In this document: positions 1 through 6,175 of the stretch, piece after piece
Position numbering within the stretch: position 1 is the first letter of the stretch
Layout of the letters: each line of letters opens with the position of its first letter
NCBI GenBank assembly: GCA_946415695.1
Contig: CAMKTM010000062.1
Coordinates: forward strand, 1 to 11,724
DNA from: an uncultured Prevotellaceae bacterium
Lineage (GTDB): Bacteria > Bacteroidota > Bacteroidia > Bacteroidales > Bacteroidaceae
DNA: 11,724 nucleotides
Direction of reading: 5' to 3'
The notes under the pieces: model-generated
The model's database searches: none
What the model was told of the DNA's origin: nothing
What the model saw: the letters and a program-made list of their open reading frames with translations, nothing else
Program-made: the position numbers and the translations under genes

Positions 1-5
1 GGCCA

Positions 6-137
6 CGAAACGCGCCGAATTTGCCAACGAAGCACGGGTCGTTTTCAAACGAGGCACGCCTTGTTGGGCATCGAGGCACGCCTTGTTTGATTTTTCGCCT
101 GCGGAGATTCACTGTCGAAACGAGCCAATTTTGTCGG
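6..137. repeat. degenerate 22-bp-periodic repeat, intergenic
   Basis: Blocks beginning at 6, 28, 50, 72 and 116 all start CGA(A/G)(A/G)C and are spaced by multiples of 22 bp. The copies at 50-65 and 72-87 are identical over 16 bp (CGAGGCACGCCTTGTT). The copies at 6 and 116 match at about 16 of 22 positions. The block at 94 does not fit the consensus. A related but shifted copy may follow around 138-160. No convincing gene overlaps this stretch; the open frames across it have no recognisable content. The function is unknown, and the array may continue beyond the left edge of the window. Confidence 0.5.
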
Positions 138-242
138 AAAAGCAGACCGTTTTGCCATCTTCGCTTGACAAAACGGCATTTTTCGCACAGTTTTCCTATT
201 TACAACCTGCTCATTATCAGCTGAAAGCGTTTTGAGCGAAGA

Positions 243-281
243 AAATCCCCTCGGGGCTGAAAAGTGCCACCGAGGGGATTT
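243..281 (-). terminator. hairpin, probable terminator of the 371-667 gene
   Basis: Perfect 12-bp arms AAATCCCCTCGG (243-254) and CCGAGGGGATTT (270-281), with an inner GGC/GCC pairing and one bulged base. The hairpin lies about 90 bp downstream of the minus-strand stop codon. Read on the minus strand it is followed by a short T run (TTTTCTTC), which fits a factor-independent terminator. The T tract is modest. The near-symmetry of the arms means it could also work on transcripts entering from the left. Confidence 0.6.
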
Positions 282-370
282 CGTGCGATTCTCGCGCTTC
301 GCCACAAAAAGCAAGTGTAAGCAAAATAGGCGTTTCGCAAGCAATATGTCAAAAAACGCGGCGTTACATT

Positions 371-667
371 TTATGTGCTCTTCGGCTTTGTCTCGCCCCA
401 GGCGAAGTAGTCGCCATACTCCTCGGGCTTGCTGGCACCCACGTTGCTCGTCGCCAACTTTGTGCCGCTCGGCAAGCCAAGGTCAACGTACTCATGCTCG
501 ACGTTCACAGGCTCATCGGCTTCTACAAACGTAACTTCCCTTACTTGCGAAATACTGTAAGTTACTTGGCTGTTGTCGTTCAGCGTGACAATCATCTTCT
601 GTCCCCACGCTGTCTGCAAGCCTGCCACAAATAGGAGCAAGGCTGCAAGGATGCTGCTTTTCTTCAT
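371..667 (-). CDS. truncated exported protein with start of a FISUMP-like domain
   Basis: This 98-aa protein starts with a signal peptide (MKKSSILAALLLFVAGLQTAWG, predicted cleavage near residue 22). A segment of the type often found after Bacteroidetes signal peptides follows ('MIVTLNDNSQVTYSISQVREV', about residues 25-45). It then carries the conserved opening of a FISUMP-like surface domain: 'YVDLGLPSGTK', 'NVGASKPEEYGDYFAWGE'. The frame stops at TAA just after WGETKPKST, where full-length relatives usually continue with an aromatic/Trp-rich stretch for a hundred or more residues. The DNA downstream of the stop, in any frame, does not resemble the missing part, so a simple nonsense mutation is less likely than a deletion or a partial duplicate. 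A good promoter (696-726) lies upstream, so the fragment may still be expressed. The domain name is a family guess; the truncation is inferred from the motif ending abruptly. Confidence 0.6.
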   Translation of the reverse strand: MKKSSILAALLLFVAGLQTAWGQKMIVTLNDNSQVTYSISQVREVTFVEADEPVNVEHEYVDLGLPSGTKLATSNVGASKPEEYGDYFAWGETKPKST

Positions 668-695
668 TGTGCTTTTTGTTTTGGGTTATCTACTG

Positions 696-726
696 TAAAG
701 TTACGCTTTTTTATCTTTCTGACAAA
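696..726 (-). promoter_or_regulatory. Bacteroidetes-type promoter for the 371-667 gene
   Basis: On the minus strand there is TTTG (723-726), a 19-bp spacer and TAACTTTA (696-703), which matches the -7 consensus TAnnTTTG at 7 of 8 positions. The start codon lies about 28 bp downstream of the -7 element. The site is back to back with the promoter of the GH127 gene, so the two genes are transcribed divergently from roughly 80 bp of DNA. Confidence 0.6.
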
Positions 727-742
727 CATTCCGGCGCTTTCC

Positions 743-773
743 TTTGTTTTGTCTACACTTCTTTGTATCTTTG
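743..773 (+). promoter_or_regulatory. Bacteroidetes-type promoter for the GH127 gene
   Basis: TTTG (743-746), a 19-bp spacer, then TATCTTTG (766-773), a perfect match to TAnnTTTG. A second TTTG lies at 748-751 with less favourable spacing. Transcription would start around 780, about 20 bp before ATG 799. This excludes the longer upstream reading frame that opens at 667 and supports ATG 799 as the start. Confidence 0.75.
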
Positions 774-798
774 TGGCCGAAAAACATACATTATATAT

Positions 799-3537
799 AT
801 GAAGAGACTCTATCTATCGCTGGCAGCACTGGCCGTTTGCCTTTGCAGCCATGCCGAGTTTGCCTTCCAAGAAGGCCTTATCGCCGACATCAAGCCAAAG
901 GGCTGGCTCCTGGAGTTCCTGCAAAGACAAAAGACAGGCCTGACAGGACATCCCGACGCCCTCTCCTACCCCTACAACACTTGCCTCTGGGCTGGGGAGA
1001 TACCGCGCAACGGCAACTACGGGCAGGACTGGTGGCGATACGAGCAGACGGCCTACTACACCGACGGCTTGCTGCGCCTCGGCTATCTCCTCGATGACGA
1101 AGAACTCATCACGAAGGGCGAGCAAGGCATCAAATATACGATGGCCCATCCGCAGTCGAACGGCAGGCTCGGTTCCTCGGTTATCAGCAGTCTCTGGCCC
1201 CAAGCCGTCTTCTGGCGAGCACTGAAAGCCTACATCGACGTGCATGGCCTCTCCGCTACCCACAAGTTAAGACTGCGCAACAACTACAACTCCATGACGA
1301 ACAACGACCTCGTGAATGGTCGCCGCCACATTCTCAACCTCGAAGGCTTGCTCTGGCTCTACGGTCAGACCAACACGAAGACCTTGCTGACGAAGGCCGA
1401 AACGGCCTACAAGACGGGCGGCTTCGAGTTCGACGCCACCGATGCCGGCAGCGACGACTTCATCCATCTGCACGGCGTCACCTACTGCGAGATGCTCAAA
1501 GTGCCTCTGCTGCTCTATGCCTACACGGGCAACGAGGAATACCTCCGCATTGCCATGAATGCAGAACGCAAGCTGGAGCGCGACCACCTGCTGCCCGACG
1601 GCGTGCCCACCAGCGCGGAATACGTGCAGGGACGGGACATCGACGTGGCTCACGAGACGTGCGACATCACGGACTACACCTGGTCGCTCGGCTACTTCCT
1701 CACCGTCACAGGCCAGGCCGAATGGGCCGACCGCATCGAGCGAGCCATCTTCAATGCCGCTCCGGGAGCCGTCACCTCGAACTTCGATGCCGTGCAATAC
1801 TTCTCGTCCGTCAATCAGGTCATCTGCACAGGCAACTCCGACAACAACTCCTTCAAGCGCGGCTCGACATGGATGGCTTATCGACCGACACACGAGACGG
1901 AGTGCTGCGCCGGCAACATGCACCGCATGATGCCTAACTTCGCTTCCCGCCTCTGGATGCGCGGCGCGGACGAGGCCATCGTGGCTGCCATGTACGCACC
2001 CAGCGAGATTGACTTCAAGGTGGGCGACACCCAGTGCCACATCACCGAGGACACCTACTATCCCTTCAGCGGCGACATCACTTTCCGCTTCTCCCTGCCC
2101 GAGCAGACACACTTCCCCTTCACCTTCCGCATACCGGGGTGGTGCAAAAGAAGCAACGTCTCCATAAATGGAGAGGAGGTGCAAGGGGCGTGGAGCATGG
2201 AGCAAGAGAATACCAATGGACCCGAACAATCCTCTTCCCCCTTGCCCCCTGCCCCCTGCCCCTCTTTCTATACTTTGGAGCGCGACTGGAAGGATGGTGA
2301 TGTGGTGACGCTCTCCTTCGACATGACGCCAAGGGTCGTAGAGGCAGCCGACAGGCAAGGCAAGTACGTGGAGTGCGGACCACTGCTCATGGCCTATCCC
2401 GTGCCTGCCACCGTCACCGAGGACACCAACACCTACAGCAACATGAACGGCAAGGTGCCGGGCGACGGCTTCAAGTGCTGGAGCATGAAGCCGAGCGGTG
2501 CCTTCGGGCTTGCCATCAACACCGAGGACGAAACGTTGACACTCGATATCGACGAGGAGAAGCTTGCCAACGGCTATCCCTTCGACCTCGACGGCACGCC
2601 GCTCAGCGTCAGCCTGCCCGTCCGCAACATCACTTGGACGCTGGAAAAAGACCGCTACAATCCCGTCCTGCCCGCCTCGGAAACCGTCGTAGTGAATGGT
2701 ACGCCGAGCACCGTCAGGCTCGTCCCCTATGGCGCCGCCAAGCTGCGCGTCACAGTTTTCCCCGATGCCATGAGGAAGCGGAACAAGACGCTCACCGACT
2801 CGCTCCTCGTCAATCCCGACTTCGAACTAACCTCAGCCACGACGGTCAATCACGGCGGCATAGAGAAGAAGACCTACAAGCCTTACGGATGGAACGTGCG
2901 CGGCACGCTCAACGGCAGCAGCTACGGCATCAACCACGATGCCGCCAACCACTACGGCGAAAACGTCTGCTGGTTCCGAACTCTTCCCTTCCCCCTCGAT
3001 TTTGAACTCTATCAGACCATTCCCGCATCGAAGCTCAAGCCCGGCACCTACCGCGTCCGCTGCCTGCTCTGGTGTCAAAGCGGACAACTCGGCACCTGCC
3101 GCCTCTTCGCAGGCAACAACGTCCAGTACTTCGGGAAGGAGAGCGACTACGCGGCGAACCTCACAGAAGGCGAGACGGCCACCTTTGCAGGCCATGCCGG
3201 CACAAGCGGCTCCACCTTCATCCTGCACGAGATGGAGGTGACGGCCGACGTACTGGAAGGCGAGAGCCTCACCCTCGGCATCCGCACCAGTTGCAAGAAG
3301 AGCGACGGCTCACAGGCCTCAAGCAGCGAACCGACTGGCTGGTTCAAGGTCGATCACTTCCGCATAGAAAGAATCGAAGACGAAGACCCAACCGGCATCG
3401 GTTCAATTCAAAGTTCAAAATTCAAAGTTCAAAGTGAAGGGGACGATTGCTATGACCTCAGCGGCAGAAAAATGGTAAATGGTAAATTGCTTAAGGGAGT
3501 TTACGTCCAAGAAGGAAAGAAAATTGTAAAATTATGA
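799..3537 (+). CDS. secreted GH127-type (DUF1680) glycosidase, beta-L-arabinofuranosidase-like
   Basis: A 912-aa exported protein. ATG 799 is chosen because it follows the promoter and opens a clear signal peptide (MKRLYLSLAALAVCLCSHA, cleavage near 19). Residues ~20-640 have the DUF1680/GH127 pattern: an (alpha/alpha)6-type catalytic domain followed by beta-rich domains. The cysteine/zinc site of the family is visible as HETC (E286, C288) and TECC (E368, C369, C370). By analogy with HypBA1, one of C369/C370 is the nucleophile and E274 is a candidate acid/base. Residues ~672-870 form a beta-rich, carbohydrate-binding-like domain starting 'VNPDFELTS'. Residues 884-912 (YDLSGRK ... GVYVQEGKKIVK) resemble the C-terminal tails of many Bacteroidales exported proteins, possibly a type IX sorting tail. 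Family members release arabinofuranose or other furanosyl/pyranosyl sugars from plant glycans; the exact substrate cannot be read here. In-frame repeats occur at residues ~461-489 and ~869-900. The stop overlaps the next start. Confidence 0.88.
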   Translation: MKRLYLSLAALAVCLCSHAEFAFQEGLIADIKPKGWLLEFLQRQKTGLTGHPDALSYPYNTCLWAGEIPRNGNYGQDWWRYEQTAYYTDGLLRLGYLLDDEELITKGEQGIKYTMAHPQSNGRLGSSVISSLWPQAVFWRALKAYIDVHGLSATHKLRLRNNYNSMTNNDLVNGRRHILNLEGLLWLYGQTNTKTLLTKAETAYKTGGFEFDATDAGSDDFIHLHGVTYCEMLKVPLLLYAYTGNEEYLRIAMNAERKLERDHLLPDGVPTSAEYVQGRDIDVAHETCDITDYTWSLGYFLTVTGQAEWADRIERAIFNAAPGAVTSNFDAVQYFSSVNQVICTGNSDNNSFKRGSTWMAYRPTHETECCAGNMHRMMPNFASRLWMRGADEAIVAAMYAPSEIDFKVGDTQCHITEDTYYPFSGDITFRFSLPEQTHFPFTFRIPGWCKRSNVSINGEEVQGAWSMEQENTNGPEQSSSPLPPAPCPSFYTLERDWKDGDVVTLSFDMTPRVVEAADRQGKYVECGPLLMAYPVPATVTEDTNTYSNMNGKVPGDGFKCWSMKPSGAFGLAINTEDETLTLDIDEEKLANGYPFDLDGTPLSVSLPVRNITWTLEKDRYNPVLPASETVVVNGTPSTVRLVPYGAAKLRVTVFPDAMRKRNKTLTDSLLVNPDFELTSATTVNHGGIEKKTYKPYGWNVRGTLNGSSYGINHDAANHYGENVCWFRTLPFPLDFELYQTIPASKLKPGTYRVRCLLWCQSGQLGTCRLFAGNNVQYFGKESDYAANLTEGETATFAGHAGTSGSTFILHEMEVTADVLEGESLTLGIRTSCKKSDGSQASSSEPTGWFKVDHFRIERIEDEDPTGIGSIQSSKFKVQSEGDDCYDLSGRKMVNGKLLKGVYVQEGKKIVKL
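2181..2264 (+). repeat. in-frame low-complexity inverted repeat in the GH127 gene
   Basis: The left part, rich in GGGG/GGAGCA (2181-2208, with GCAAGGGGCGTGGAGCATGG), faces a right part of repeated CCCCTTGCCCC-like runs (2232-2264). The reverse complement of the right part resembles the left. It encodes an extra loop of about 28 residues (WSMEQENTN ... SSSPLPPAPCP) between 'INGEEVQ' and 'FYTLERDW', in frame and without stops. The nucleotide composition differs sharply from the flanking coding DNA. A clearly related element lies at 9284-9370 in an unrelated gene. Confidence 0.65.
3406..3433 (+). repeat. 14-bp tandem repeat x2 near the GH127 C-terminus
   Basis: ATTCAAAGTTCAAA occurs twice head to tail (3406-3419, 3420-3433). 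It encodes IQSSKFKVQS in the linker before the C-terminal tail. A second small tandem duplication, GGTAAATGGTAAATTG (3474-3489), follows within the tail itself (MVNGKLL). Both look like short dispersed-repeat insertions that stayed in frame. Confidence 0.6.
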
Positions 3538-3791
3538 AACACATTCAGTATCAAACCCAGGGAACCTGTTCGCAAGTGATTGACGTGACGGTCGATGAGA
3601 ACGACGTCATTCAGCAGGTATTCTTCGTAGGCGGATGCAACGGCAACCTGCAAGGCATCAGCCGACTCGTCACGGGACAAAAGATTGACGATGTCATCCA
3701 GAAACTCGACGGCATCCGCTGCGGCACAAAGCGGACATCATGCCCAGACCAACTGTGCCGCGCACTGGAAGAGTTGAAAGATAAGAATTGA
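3534..3791 (+). CDS. small four-cysteine protein, TIGR03905-like (NrdJ C-terminus-related)
   Basis: An 85-aa soluble protein without signal peptide or membrane segment. It has a conserved pattern of cysteines at C12, C35 ('GGCNGNLQG'), C63 ('GIRCG') and C70 ('TSCPDQL'), with an additional C75. This matches the small four-Cys family TIGR03905, whose TSCPD motif resembles the C-terminal region of adenosylcobalamin-dependent ribonucleotide reductases. Four well-spaced cysteines suggest metal binding or thiol chemistry; the biochemical role of the family is not established. The start codon overlaps the GH127 stop (ATGA), so the two are probably translationally coupled, although no functional link between a secreted glycosidase and this cytosolic protein is known. 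The family call rests on length and motifs and is fairly secure; the function remains unknown. Confidence 0.8.
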   Translation: MKHIQYQTQGTCSQVIDVTVDENDVIQQVFFVGGCNGNLQGISRLVTGQKIDDVIQKLDGIRCGTKRTSCPDQLCRALEELKDKN

Positions 3792-3840
3792 AAGATACGC
3801 ACTTCGCAAGGGCGCGGACCGTCATGCGGCATGGCATGTT

Positions 3841-3910
3841 GTTTGCTTGTACATGTACGTGCAATTGCTTGTACATGTAAAAGCAATTGCACGTACATGT
3901 ACAAGCAAAC
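3841..3910. repeat. array A: three 22-bp palindromic units (30-bp perfect inverted repeat overall)
   Basis: Three 22-bp units lie head to tail at 3845-3866, 3867-3888 and 3889-3910. Each is an imperfect 18-bp palindrome of the type GCTTGTACATGTACAAGC plus a 4-bp linker (AATT, AATT, AAAC). The core TACATGTA is identical in all units (3850-3857, 3872-3879, 3894-3901). Taken together, positions 3841-3870 are a perfect reverse complement of 3881-3910, with a 10-bp spacer. It sits about 50 bp after the stop of the four-Cys gene. A matching array lies at 10374-10439. There is no T run, so it is not a classical terminator. Confidence 0.85.
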
Positions 3911-3948
3911 TATTCGCCTTTAGACAAGCAGAAAAAAGGTTGCATCTG

Positions 3949-3976
3949 AAGGCAAGCACGAACTTTCAATTGCCTT
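3949..3976 (+). other. small stem-loop upstream of the terminator
   Basis: AAGGCAA (3949-3955) and TTGCCTT (3970-3976) form a 7-bp stem with a 14-nt loop. It lies 15 nt before the intrinsic terminator at 3991-4021. It may be part of the 3' end of the upstream transcript or of a small RNA; nothing in the sequence decides between these. Confidence 0.35.
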
Positions 3977-3990
3977 AGAGACGAAAAGAG

Positions 3991-4021
3991 AGCTTTCACC
4001 AAAATGGTGGAGGCTTTTTTT
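3991..4021 (+). terminator. intrinsic terminator upstream of the glycogen cluster
   Basis: AGCTTTCACC (3991-4000) pairs with GGTGGAGGCT (4006-4015) over 10 bp (two or more G-T wobbles) with a 5-nt loop, followed directly by a run of seven T. This is a good factor-independent terminator for rightward transcription from the GH127/four-Cys unit. It separates that unit from the debranching-enzyme gene. Confidence 0.8.
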
Positions 4022-4083
4022 GTGTTGAAGAACATCTTTTGCCCCTTTATTTATACTTCTTGAACGAAAAACCGTGGCAAAAG

Positions 4084-4115
4084 TTTCGGCAAATGAAGAA
4101 AATTGTGTAATTTTA
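4084..4115 (+). promoter_or_regulatory. probable promoter of the glycogen cluster
   Basis: TTTC (4084-4087) as a -33 element, a 20-bp spacer and TAATTTTA (4108-4115), which matches TAnnTTTG at 7 of 8 positions. The predicted transcript start (around 4120) falls after the possible GTG start at 4074 and about 30 bp before ATG 4152. This favours ATG 4152 as the real start codon. The -33 element is imperfect, so the call is moderate. Confidence 0.4.
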
Positions 4116-4151
4116 CGAGCAAAAGACATAAATAAGGTAATTAAACAATAT

Positions 4152-6095
4152 ATGAGCTATTTACGTTTTGACAAGACGCTGATGACGAACCTTCGGGAAT
4201 CGTTGCCGAAGGAGGTGCTCCGCTCGAACCGCTCGGGGGCGTACAGCTGCACGACGCTGGTCGATTGCAACACACGCAAGTACCACGGGCTGCTCGTGGT
4301 GCCCGTGCCCGAACTGGACGACGAGAACCACGTGCTGCTGTCGAGCCTCGACGCAACAGTCATTCAGCACGGTGCCGAGTTCAACCTTGGCCTACATAAG
4401 TACAACGGAGACAACTTCAGCCCTCGCGGACACAAGTACATCCGCGAGTTCGATTCCCTCCAGGTGCCCACCACCGTCTATCGTGTGGGCGGCGTCATCC
4501 TGAAGAGAGAGATGATGTTCCAGCACTTCGAGAACCGCATCATCATCCGTTACACGCTGATGGACGCCCACTCCGAGACGACGCTCCGCCTGCAACCCTT
4601 CCTGGCGTTCCGCAGCGTGCGCGAGTTCACTCACGAGAACGCCGACGTGAACAGCCACTACGACATCGTGCAGAACGGCATCTCTACCTGCATGTACAAG
4701 GGCTACCCGACGCTCTTCATGCAGATTAACAAGGAGAACGAATTCGTGTTCCGGCCAGATTGGTACCGCGGACTTGAATATCCGAAGGAACAGGAACGCG
4801 GCTATGCGAGCACCGAAGACCTCTATGTGCCCGGCTACTTCGAATTCAACATCAAGAAGGGCGAGAGCGTGGTCTTCTCTGCCGGACTGGAAGAGATAGA
4901 CACCAGCACGCTGGCCGACCTGGCGGACTTCGAGGTGAAGATACGCACACCTCGCGACAACTTCTACAACACGCTGGTCAACAGCGCCCACCAGTTCATC
5001 GTTCATCGCGAACACGAGGACTACGTCCTGGCAGGCTATCCGTGGTTCAAGTGCAGAGCCCGCGACATGTTCGTCTCCTTGCCAGGCCTGACGCTCACAA
5101 ACAACGAGGTAGAGAAGTTCGAAGCCGTGATGAAGACGGCAGAGAAGGCCATCCGCGAGTTCATCGAAGGCACCCCCCTGACGGTAAGCGTCACAGAAAT
5201 AACTCATCCCGACGTGCTGCTCTGGGCCGTCTGGTGCATCCAGCAATACGCAAACTTCGTCTCGATGGAAAAGTGCATCGAGAAGTACGGAGAATTGGTA
5301 TGCGACATCATGGAATGGCTCTGCGCCGGAGGTCATCCTAACTTCCACGTCGAGGAGAACGGTCTCGTCAGTTGCGAAGGCAGAGACAAGGCTGTCACGT
5401 GGATGAACAGCTCTGTCGGCGGACGCCCCATCGTCCCAAGGACAGGCTTCATCGTCGAGATTAACGCCCTCTGGTACAACGCACTGATGTTCTGTGCAGA
5501 AGTTTGCAGGCAAGGTCAGGACAAGAAGTCCCTCGGCAAGTTCGAGGCTGCTGCCCAACTCTGCCAGGAGAACTTCGCCCCGATGTTCTACAACGAGTAC
5601 GGCTACCTGTGCGACTACTGCGTTGATGGTTATCGCGATTATGACGTGCGTCCGAACATGATTTTCGCCGTGGCGCTCGACTACTCTCCGCTCGACAGAG
5701 TGCAGCAGAAGAGCGTGCTCGACTATTGCACGAAAGAGCTCATCACGCCGAAGGGCATGCGCTCGCTTTCGCCAAAGAGCCACGGCTACAACCCGATGTA
5801 CGTAGGCCCGCAAGTTCAGCGAGACTATGCCTATCATCAGGGAACGGCTTGGCCCTGGCTCGCCGCATTCTACATGGAGGCTTGTCTGAAGATATTCAGG
5901 CTCAGCAAACTGAGCTATGTGGATCGCTTGCTGGTGGGCTACGAAGAGGAACTCTTCTACCACTGCATCGGCACGATACCCGAACTCTTCGACGGCAACC
6001 CGCCTTTCCACGGGCGCGGCGCCATCAGTTTCGCCATGAACGTCTCCGGCATCATGCGCATAGTGAAACTGCTTGACAAATATAATGAAGAATGA
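4152..6095 (+). CDS. glycogen debranching enzyme (amylo-alpha-1,6-glucosidase, GH133-type)
   Basis: A 647-aa cytosolic enzyme that would hydrolyse alpha-1,6 branch points of glycogen. ATG 4152 (MSYLRFDKTLMTNL) is preferred over GTG 4074: the probable promoter lies between them and family proteins open at this point. The N-terminal ~270 residues are the GDE_N-like beta domain, including 'SGAYSCTTLVDCNTRKYHG'. From ~290 the (alpha/alpha)6 GDE_C domain follows, with 'YVLAGYPWFKCRARDMFVSL' (D305), 'RTGFIVEINALWYNAL' (E436), 'YHQGTAWPW' (561-569) and 'GTIPELFDGNPPFHGRG' (E611, D614). These are the conserved blocks of bacterial amylo-1,6-glucosidases; exact catalytic assignments are inferred. The length is normal for Bacteroidetes members. 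The gene opens a cluster with a GT4 synthase and a GH57 protein, an arrangement also known in Bacteroides. Its last codons and stop lie in a GAAGAATGAA repeat. Confidence 0.9.
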   Translation: MSYLRFDKTLMTNLRESLPKEVLRSNRSGAYSCTTLVDCNTRKYHGLLVVPVPELDDENHVLLSSLDATVIQHGAEFNLGLHKYNGDNFSPRGHKYIREFDSLQVPTTVYRVGGVILKREMMFQHFENRIIIRYTLMDAHSETTLRLQPFLAFRSVREFTHENADVNSHYDIVQNGISTCMYKGYPTLFMQINKENEFVFRPDWYRGLEYPKEQERGYASTEDLYVPGYFEFNIKKGESVVFSAGLEEIDTSTLADLADFEVKIRTPRDNFYNTLVNSAHQFIVHREHEDYVLAGYPWFKCRARDMFVSLPGLTLTNNEVEKFEAVMKTAEKAIREFIEGTPLTVSVTEITHPDVLLWAVWCIQQYANFVSMEKCIEKYGELVCDIMEWLCAGGHPNFHVEENGLVSCEGRDKAVTWMNSSVGGRPIVPRTGFIVEINALWYNALMFCAEVCRQGQDKKSLGKFEAAAQLCQENFAPMFYNEYGYLCDYCVDGYRDYDVRPNMIFAVALDYSPLDRVQQKSVLDYCTKELITPKGMRSLSPKSHGYNPMYVGPQVQRDYAYHQGTAWPWLAAFYMEACLKIFRLSKLSYVDRLLVGYEEELFYHCIGTIPELFDGNPPFHGRGAISFAMNVSGIMRIVKLLDKYNEE

Positions 6096-6170
6096 AATTA
6101 AGAATTAAAAAAGAAGAATGAAGAATGAACATAATTCTTAACTCTTAATTCTTATCTCTTAATTAAGATT
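6082..6170. repeat. intergenic A/T-rich imperfect inverted repeat
   Basis: GAAGAATGAA occurs at 6088-6097 and again as AAGAAGAATGAAGAATGAAC (6111-6130). AATTAAGAATTAA on the left (about 6096-6108) faces TTCTTAACTCTTAATTCTT and CTTAATTAAG on the right (6135-6168). The element fills the whole gap between the debranching enzyme and GT4 genes and contains the last codons and stop of the former. There is no T-run terminator, so read-through into the GT4 gene is expected. It resembles the short dispersed repeats common between Bacteroidetes genes. Confidence 0.5.
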
Positions 6171-6175
6171 CAGCA

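Noticed and set aside
6..137. CRISPR array
   Set aside because: The 22-bp units abut with no unique spacers, the copies are degenerate and no cas gene is present.
21..534. Small open frames on both strands at the left edge (21-224, 45-344, 232-534)
   Set aside because: They run through the 22-bp repeat, the terminator hairpin and the antisense of the truncated exported gene, with no protein-like features.
667..798. Upstream extension of the GH127 reading frame to 667
   Set aside because: The -33/-7 promoter at 743-773 lies inside it and the signal peptide begins at ATG 799.
3611..3904. Minus-strand frames ending in peptides such as MYMYVQLLLHVQ (also at 10133-10393)
   Set aside because: These peptides are translations of the TACATGTA palindrome arrays and have no independent support as genes.
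4074..4151. GTG start for the debranching enzyme
   Set aside because: The extra 26 residues do not look like the family, whereas MSYLRFDKTLMTNL does. The probable promoter elements fall at 4084-4115, after the GTG.
4392..6011. 539-aa open frame on the minus strand
   Set aside because: It is antisense to the well-supported debranching enzyme. Its protein has no recognisable motifs and is a composition-driven shadow. The same applies to minus-strand frames at 1267-2358, 6185-7372 and 7644-8393.
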